The notes under the pieces were generated by a model, which ran no database searches, had not been told where the DNA came from, and saw only the letters and a program-made list of their open reading frames with translations. Both the position numbers and the translations under genes were made by a program. From Posidonia oceanica (taxonomy: Eukaryota > Streptophyta > Magnoliopsida > Alismatales > Posidoniaceae): a stretch of DNA of 64,000 nt. Shown here in pieces: positions 57,301-64,000 of the stretch. The stretch covers positions 148,191,501 through 148,255,500 of the forward strand of contig JAZBRS010000026.1 in NCBI GenBank assembly GCA_037176725.1. The letters run 5' to 3'. Each line of letters opens with the position of its first letter. Positions within the stretch are counted from its first letter, which is position 1.

Positions 57301-59533
57301 TCCCCTGTGATTTACTGTTTTTGCATCTTAGTCCACTACACTGTAGAACTTAGGGTTTATTTTTTTATTTTGGTTGCTGCATTGCATTTTATCCCTTCTG
57401 CTTTCTCATTTTGCATCTAGGTCCTTTTTAAATGCACAGTAGTCATCTTGCATGCATTTTAGCTTATTAAATTGCATTTTCCCCCTACATCTTTTAAAAA
57501 ATTGCATATCAGTACTTTATCTGTGATTTCAGAGCATGTTTTGCATATTAAATTGCATTTTTGACCCTGCATGATTTCAAAATGACACATAGGTCCTTTG
57601 CATCCCTTTAAAATCATGTAAAATGCCTATTTTGCCCTCAAAATTGCATTCTAGCTCCCATGTTTGCAAAATTGCACGTAGGCCTTCCACTCGCATTCCC
57701 AGACTCCCCAGAACCCTGTTTTCTGGAAAAATTGCATTTTAGACCCTAGAGTTTTTCAAAATTGCATTTTGCTTGCCATTTGCTTTCAAAACTTCCTCTG
57801 ATGCATACCCACTTTTTAAAATATCATTCTAAGCCCAGTCTTTTGCAAAACTGCATGCAATCCCTCCTGTTTTCAAAACCCCTGCCTGTAAAGCCCCATC
57901 TTTTTCAAAACTCTGGATTTAACCACCCTTCCTTTTAAAAATGGCATTCGAACTCCTGTTTTTTCTAAAAATCCCCCTTCTTGTCTTTTCTTGCTTCTTG
58001 CATGCATCTTGCATTCATGTAGCTTTGCACTTAGCATCCCTTTTGCACACACTAAAGCCTCCTTAGCTCTCATTCACCTGGGAGGACCTTTTGCACACCC
58101 CTAGGATCTCCTGAACACTTAGATCTGTTCTTCTCCCCTGTTCTGGCCCTCCTGCTTTGAAGCTGCGATATCTTCCAATCCGACCATTGGATCTTCTCAA
58201 ATAAGCTGCCTAGACGACCGCGGCGAAGCGCTCTTCAGCATGGACCAAGCAGATTTCAGATCAGGCCTCAGGATTTCCAGGTATGTCCTCCTAAACCCCT
58301 CCATCGCATTCATTTGCATGCCATTTGCATTGTTTGCCTTGTTTTCGCTTTCTGTCTCTTTGAGCATGTAGAATAGGGCCTCCTCTTCTTGTCTATCAAC
58401 TCCGATCCCCATTTCGCGTTTCCCCAAGAGTTTTGTGTTGTGTTTTCCCTGGATTCACCACTTAATGCGACCTTCTTCCCTCTTTTCCACGATCCGATCG
58501 CATCGCGAGCTTTGGGCAGCGTGCGAGACACATCGTGGAGCGGTTTAGTGGGAAACAGTTACAAAAAAAGTGGTAATCCCTCCATTTGCTCACTTCTCCC
58601 CTCTGTAGGTCTTCACACCTACTCTGTGTGGCCCTAAACAGCGTCTGTTCTCACACACGTGCTGTTTTACCTCTCCTTTAGCTTCTTCTGATCTTTTTCC
58701 CTGCATTTGCATTCGCATGGCTTTTTCGAGGTTTTATTTTGTTGCTTTTGGCACCGTTTTGCGTGCCCGCTTCGCTTTCGGCACCGTTTTGCGTGCCCGT
58801 CTTGTCTTTTTGCACCGTTTGGCGTGCCCGTCTTGTCTTTTTGCACCGTTTCGCGTGCCATTTTCGTTTCTTGCCTCGTTTTGCGCATTTTACGCCGTTT
58901 TCTCTTGCATGTCGCTTGCATTGCATGGTTTTCCCGTTGTTTTGCTTTTTCGCCTGCATTTGCATGTAGGGCTGTGATGCTTACTGCCTGGAGTTCTCAC
59001 GAGCTGGGTTTCGCCTGGTTCGGAACACAGACAGCACTGCTGAGCACTTAGACTGCACGTTTACTTTCCCTGCTTTTCATTCCACCACTTAGAGCACACC
59101 TTGAGCACTCATTCAGGCATTCATTGGCACATAGGCATTCAAATCTGCATTTCCCTGCGTATGCGAGCGTAAGCCTAGAAAGACCGATTCTCGGGCGTGT
59201 CGGGGGTGCCTAACACCTTCCCCGCGCGTAATAGGAGTCCTTGCCCAGTCTTTTGGCCCGCAATGACCATATCGCCCTTATCCTAGGCTAGAGTCATCTC
59301 ATTTGCATTTTTTTTCCTTTGCATTGCTTTGCTTTGCATTTCTTGCTTGGTTTTGCGTGTTAATCCACGCATTTCCCCCGGTTTTCCTTGTCTTCCGTTA
59401 ATAGACATGGTGGCGACTCTGATTTGTCTTATCTTCCTCTTTTCTCCTCGATTTTAAGTGTTTTCGAGTTGAGCCTCTTCCTTGGATCAAATCGCCGCTA
59501 ATAGTAAGCCTGATTCCGATTGGGATTACTACA
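57300..59533 (+). repeat. 5' LTR of element D, missing its first ~3.4 kb
   Basis: It matches, in reverse, the PBS-proximal 2.4 kb of the A LTR: phased GCATTTTAGTCC-like block (57330-58080), conserved segment, donor-like site (58281), tandem hairpin block (58750-58865), and the terminal GGGATTACTACA. The TATA-like region and GC-rich block of A are absent, so this copy probably lacks its promoter. Confidence 0.82.
58276..58286 (+). promoter_or_regulatory. Candidate 5' splice site in the LTR of element D
   Basis: TTCCAG|GTATGT, with the intron starting at 58281, after the conserved GATCAGGCCTCAGGATTTCC context. With the acceptor at 60833 the intron would be about 2.55 kb. Confidence 0.5.
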
Positions 59534-59534
59534 G

Positions 59535-59552
59535 TGGCGACTCCACTGGGGA
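59535..59552 (+). promoter_or_regulatory. Primer binding site 1 of element D (tRNA-Arg type)
   Basis: TGGCGACTCCACTGGGGA, one base after the LTR. It complements the recalled 3' end of plant tRNA-Arg perfectly over this length. Confidence 0.88.
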
Positions 59553-59676
59553 CTCTAGACTCCGGCTTTCGCCTTTGCTTTCATTCGCTTGCTTTGCGTC
59601 TTTGTTTGCTTTTGTGCCTTTGTCTACCTTGTCTGTTTGCTTGTCTGCCTGTGTCGGCTCCCAGCGAGTCGCACAG

Positions 59677-59694
59677 TGGCGACTCCGCTGGGGA
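59677..59694 (+). promoter_or_regulatory. Duplicated primer binding site 2 of element D
   Basis: TGGCGACTCCGCTGGGGA lies exactly 142 bp after the first, within a tandem copy of the post-PBS segment (TAGACTCCGGCTTTCG follows both). A third, degenerate copy starts at 59819, again 142 bp on. Confidence 0.8.
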
Positions 59695-61014
59695 TGCTAG
59701 ACTCCGGCTTTCGTTCCTGGCTTTTTGCTCGCCCGCTTTCGCAGTTTTGCTTGCCTTTGCTTGCCTCTTTTGTCTGTTTTGGTCGCTCTTCTGTGCAAAC
59801 TCCTAGCGAGTCACCTTATGGTTACTCTGCTTAGGTTTTGCACCTGCCTCGGCTGCTTTGCCTTGGCGTTTGCTCTGTCTTGCTCCGCTTTGCCTCTGTT
59901 GCTTGTTTACTCGCTTATTCCCTTGCTTCTGCTCTTACCTGCTTTACAGCTTACCTGTCTTTATTTTCGTTATCTTGCTTGCTTATTATTGCTTTATTTC
60001 TCGCACAATGCATGTCTACATACTTGTTTGGCAACAATGCATGCTTTTTGAATGAAGAATGCTTCTTTTACACACTTGCTATGACACTACGCACGCACAT
60101 GCCTTGTATATATGCCTTTTGACATGATGAATGCTTTCTCTTCACTGTCATGCTCACAAACACTTGCACATGCCATGCACTTGCCTTTTGTTGTGTTGTA
60201 TGTTGTTTGCCTGCCATGATTGACTGATTTTCTTCCCCTTTACACATGCCAAGCCTAGGATAATAGAGACTTGTCTGCTCTCCCCATGGTTAACTAAAAA
60301 CAGCAAGTAAAAAGAACTTCTAAGAGCAACTAGAGACTACAAACAATCCTGCACTCCCTTTGGTTAATAAAATGCGCAAGATAAAAGACTTTAATCATTT
60401 GCATAAGCATCATATAGGGCATGCATTCTTCTCATCTGAGTCCACCTACTAGTCTGCGAAGGACGGTCCCGGCCTCTTGTTCCACCGCTTTGGGCGTGGC
60501 GTAAGTCAGTCGATCTGTCCCCCCTTGTTCGGGGGTCATGTCGGTGTTAGTAGAGGGTACCACCCACGCTTTGGCGGGGTAGAGGCCACCAACGCACCAC
60601 CCTGTCATTACTTGAGCTTTGGGCCAGGAGTTAGGCAAGGGACCTACTTTTTCTGACCTGAGTCGGTGACCCGTACACCCAGGGATACCCGAAGTAGATC
60701 ACCTTGCTAGGAAACACTAGTTAGGTAAAGGGGACATACTAGAAAGCATGCATATCATCCATGCCATTTAACTAACTCATTTGCATTCATCTTTTTAGTT
60801 TCTAACCCTAACTTCCTTCTGTTGTGTCACCAGTGATCGGTAAGCGAGTTCCCTTTGCCAGAGCTCGAGTACCGACCCTCGTTGGCACCCCTGTTGCGAC
60901 TTTATTCGCGACCATTCCCCTTCTGAGCTATCCGTCCTTGCGACGATAGCTCCTCTTAGGAATCACCGCTTGAATACTCGTCGCAGCCCTGTTCTCACGC
61001 GCTCTAGGTCAGCA
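59695..61014 (+). other. Leader of element D
   Basis: Non-coding. The conserved leader block is at 60425-60730 (CCCCC/GGGGG hairpin at 60519-60535), and a 3' splice-site candidate with the tract CTTCCTTCTGTTGTGTCAC ends in CAG at 60833. Short open frames at 59482-60122 are repeat-derived. Confidence 0.65.
60925..60952 (+). promoter_or_regulatory. Conserved hairpin before gag (element D)
   Basis: GAGCTATC (60925-60932) pairs with GATAGCTC (60945-60952). Inner CGT/GCG (one U-G pair) closes a CCTT loop, with an AC bulge on the 3' side. It lies 62 nt before the gag ATG. Confidence 0.78.
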
Positions 61015-64000
61015 ATGGCCCAGTACGTTAGTGAGCCTTCCTTCACTCCTGTCACGGAGGGTGTTTCCATTCCAGCCCCTCCGGTTGCTCCTTCTGTCCC
61101 TCTTGTTCCCCCTCCGACGCTAGGGTTTCCTCCTCTGACGTCTCTAGGTTCTCAGTATGTCTCGGGACAGTGGCAAGCATCTCTTCCTCCAGATCCGGTC
61201 GCCGAGTCTATCTTGACGACCGTTACCCGCGTTCCGGAGACGCTACTGCCCCCTCCGTCCCAGGGATACGTCGCTTTTGACATCCCTTCCACCGCTGCTG
61301 TGACCTTTTCTGTAGAATCCTTCCCTCTTGGACAGTTTGTGTCCGTGCCCCTTGTTTCTCAACCCCTGCCGGCACTGCACTTCAGCGTCCCCACTGGCGA
61401 GACGCCTGAGGCGCAGTACCAGCACCTGATGGAGCTTGCCTAGAGACTGCAGGGCATGGCTCTATCAGTTCGTCCTTCCTCTATTCCTGTCGTTCCTGAG
61501 GTTGCTTTGAGGCCAGTTCCTGCATTTCATGCATCGACCTCCACACCTCCGCCTCGACCATCGTCTCAACTGCTCACGGTTTCGACGATGGGGGCTCGTT
61601 TACCGCCTCCTGCCGCACAACACTTAGCACAGCATGCTCCAATCCCCTCAGGTGGTCAGTCCTTTGGACCGGCTGGAGCCCAGTACCTCACTAGCTCGCT
61701 GTCTGGCACCCCGCCTATACAGCAACTGGGGCTCCATCATCCTACCCCTATCCCAGCACAGCATGGCATCTACTCTTCTCCTCTGCATCAAGTCCAGCAT
61801 CCTGCATACACTCCTGCATACACAATCCCCCAGCACGGATATGCTGGCCATCCCGTTGCTCCACCAGGCGACGCTATGGTAGATCCAGAGGAGCACTTAG
61901 GTGCGACCCATTCGGCATATGTACTCGCTACCCCTGCTGATCCCTCTCCTACAGCAGCAATCCCCGACCCCATCAATAACCGGATGGACGTCTTGGAGAA
62001 AGCACTACGACTAGTGCAGGGTACTGAGCACCAGACCTACCAGTTCCGGGACCTCTGCTGCTTTCCAGAGGCGGTACTCCCTCCGAAGTTCAAAATCCCA
62101 GACTTCGAGAAGTATAATGGTAGGGGCTGCCCTGTAGCACACCTGAAGGCGTATTACGGTGATCTCGCTCAGCTTCAGGCTGATGAGAGGTTGCTGATCC
62201 GCCTGTTCCAGAAGAGTTTGACCGGGCCGGCACTCAAGTGGTTCACATCGCTTGATATGTCAGCCATCAAGACTTGGAACGACCTCAGTCAGGCGTTCCT
62301 AGAACAATACTCCTTCAACCTCGATCTAGTCCCAAAGAGGGCGGACTTGATCGCAATCAAGCAGAATTCTGGCGAGCCGTTGGGGGAGTACGTCGGCCGC
62401 TAGCGCGCCCTTGCCTCTCAGGTTCGAGATAGACCCTCTGACGAGGAATCTATCGAGATCGTTATCAAAGGGGCGCAGCCGTCTCTCGGAGCTCTGCTTA
62501 GCATCCAACCAGTCACCACTTTTGCAGCACTCATCAGAGCTGGAGCGCGCGTGGAGAGTTCTTTGCGGAGTGGCAACTTCCCGGCTCTCTCTGCGTTCGC
62601 TAAGCAGGCAGTGATCAGCAGTAACAGTGCCAACAGTAGCGCCCCCAACAACAACAACGGCAGCAGCAACAACCGCCCGAAGAGGAAGGATTCGCCGAAA
62701 ACCGCTGTTGCATTCATCGACTCCCCTGCTGTGCCTGTTCGCTTGCCATCCCGGTCTGCCCCAGCTCAGACGGTGTATGCTCCTGCACCTAGGAATCCAC
62801 CCACACCACACATCACTACCACCGCTAGACCGGTCTACCCTGTTGCACCGGTTCAGCAAGGCTCATACCAGAGGCAAAGAAGGCCACTCACTGAGAAACG
62901 GAGATTCGCCCCACTGGTGGAACCGCTCACGGTCATCTTGCCAAAGGTTGCATCGCTCCTGAAGTTCCCGGAGGTTCGTCCGCCGCCAAGTCCTCTGCCG
63001 CATTGGTTTAGGCCGGACCTCTTCTGCAATTTCCATCGAAGCGTCGGGCATTCAACGGATAATTGCTTCTCCCTACGGAACGCTATTCAGGACTTGGTCG
63101 AATCGGGAACGATTGTAATTGACACACACGAGGCATCCACTCAAGCACACACACATGCATCTGCTCATTCAGCTGTTCCCCCTCATTCTGGCATCATCCG
63201 CCAACCCCTACCGGAGCACACTTATTCGGCGGGGGCTGGAACCTCAGGCATTCACTCTGTCTTTCCCTCTGGGCCTGCTACCTCTGTGGTAGACCCTTCT
63301 AATCTCATCTCTGATGTTTCTGAGCCTTTCCCAGTCAGTCTCTATCTCGCGGTAGTTGCCAGCTCCGAGTCGGGAATTCACTTGATCCGACCGCGTGCCA
63401 GGCCGGAGCATCCTCTCGTGCCTCCCGCTATGCTTCCTCAGGCTCAATCCCCTGTGCACCTCCTAGCTAGGGCCCAGCCTAGTTCCCCCATCCACCTCTT
63501 AGGGCGACCTCAGCTACACCTTCTAGGCAGACCTCAACCGGCCCCAGCCTTCCCACCCCAACAATCATACCCTTTAGACAGACCTCAATATCCTGTAGGT
63601 CCTCCTATAACCCCTCCTGTGCTCACAGCACGTGCTCCAATGGTTATTGACTTAACCTTGGACACCCATCGCGTCCCTTACAGCTACGCCACAGAGATGT
63701 GCGTGGAAGTAACGCGATCGGGGAGGGTTTACAAGCCCCCAACACCGGCAATTAGGCCAACTCACCCTGGACCTATTATGCCCCCACCCTCTAGCCAACC
63801 CATAGCAGATCTGACCTCGAGCCAGCCTATAGCTAGCCAAATCCCTGCCCAACCTGTAGTAACCTAGCTTCCTGCCACTACCCCTCCCCTTGCCAAAAAG
63901 AGCCAACCTAAGGCAGACTTGACCTCCCAGCTTAAGAAGGTCAAAGCTGACATTTCCATTTGGGACCTGATCCACACCTCTGCCGAACACCGCGAGGCTT
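61015..64000 (+). pseudogene. Gag (and start of Pol region) of element D, three in-frame TAG codons, cut by the window end
   Basis: One frame runs from ATG 61015 to the window end with TAG at 61441 (Gln in A), 62401 (Trp in B, TAG also in A and C) and 63865 (Gln in A). The Gag core lies at about 62050-62400 (LIRLFQKSLTGPALKWF) and the zinc knuckle near 63020-63070 (CNFHRSVGHSTDNC). The Pro-rich C-terminal region carries repeated LLGRPQ units (63450-63600). The last bases encode the conserved KADISIWDLIHTSAEHREA segment upstream of the protease. No frameshift is seen. Confidence 0.9.

Larger units (their letters stand above)
57300..64000 (+). mobile_element. Element D: Tat-type element close to A, 5'-truncated LTR, continues past the window
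   Basis: It has a partial 5' LTR to 59533, PBS, leader, and gag through the start of the protease-side region. Gag is much closer to A than to B or C. The expected TGTTGACACC start of its LTR is missing; the border with C lies between about 57230 and 57340. Confidence 0.8.

Noticed and set aside
1..64000. tRNA, rRNA or ordinary host genes
   Set aside because: The tRNA-Arg matches are short primer sites, not tRNA genes. All coding sequence with recognisable domains belongs to the retrotransposons.

Overview
The window is angiosperm-type nuclear repeat DNA with no recognisable single-copy host gene. It is a pile of large LTR retrotransposons of the Ty3/gypsy Tat/Ogre type. The evidence is polyproteins in the order Gag, PR, RT, RNase H, archaeal-type RNase H, integrase; primer sites matching the 3' end of plant tRNA-Arg; LTRs of about 6 kb; telo-box motifs; and a CACTA-transposon end. 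The species cannot be told from this. Four related copies, here called A to D, are present.

Layout. Bases 1-2824 are the 5' LTR of element B (+ strand; its first ~0.84 kb lies before the window). Element A (- strand, 2825-30551, 27.7 kb) is inserted in that LTR and flanked by the 5-bp duplication CATTG. A has two near-identical ~5.8 kb LTRs, one gag-pol frame interrupted only by two TAG codons, an intact 400-codon ORF downstream of integrase, and a repeat-rich 3' UTR. B resumes at 30557: rest of the 5' LTR to 32928, PBS, leader, gag-pol with 18 premature stops and a frameshift (34162-42872), a broken copy of the same downstream ORF (44224-45425), a 3' hairpin-repeat array, PPT, and 3' LTR (47460-53376). 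B abuts exactly the leader of a third, divergent element C (53377 to ~57300), which keeps only a broken gag and carries a CACTA-like fragment. Element D (~57300 to 64000, + strand) has a 5'-truncated LTR, duplicated primer sites and a gag very like that of A; it runs off the window.

How the parts would work. Gag would form particles and Pol would copy and integrate the element. The extra ORF downstream of integrase resembles the plant mobile domain/DUF7745 group and sits at the same place in A and B, so it looks like a stable element gene. The non-coding parts carry several structured modules kept between diverged copies, some with compensating base changes: a 28-31 nt hairpin 60-65 nt before the gag ATG in all four copies; a PPT framed by two nested inverted repeats (A and B); a 3' UTR array of GATAG-N9-CTATC-type hairpins, bracketed by GATAAG-N8-CTTATC hairpins (A and B); and splice-site-like signals that would remove PBS and leader from a gag mRNA.

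All positions and motif comparisons were read by eye from the sequence. Family names come from recalled motif knowledge; no alignment or database search was run.
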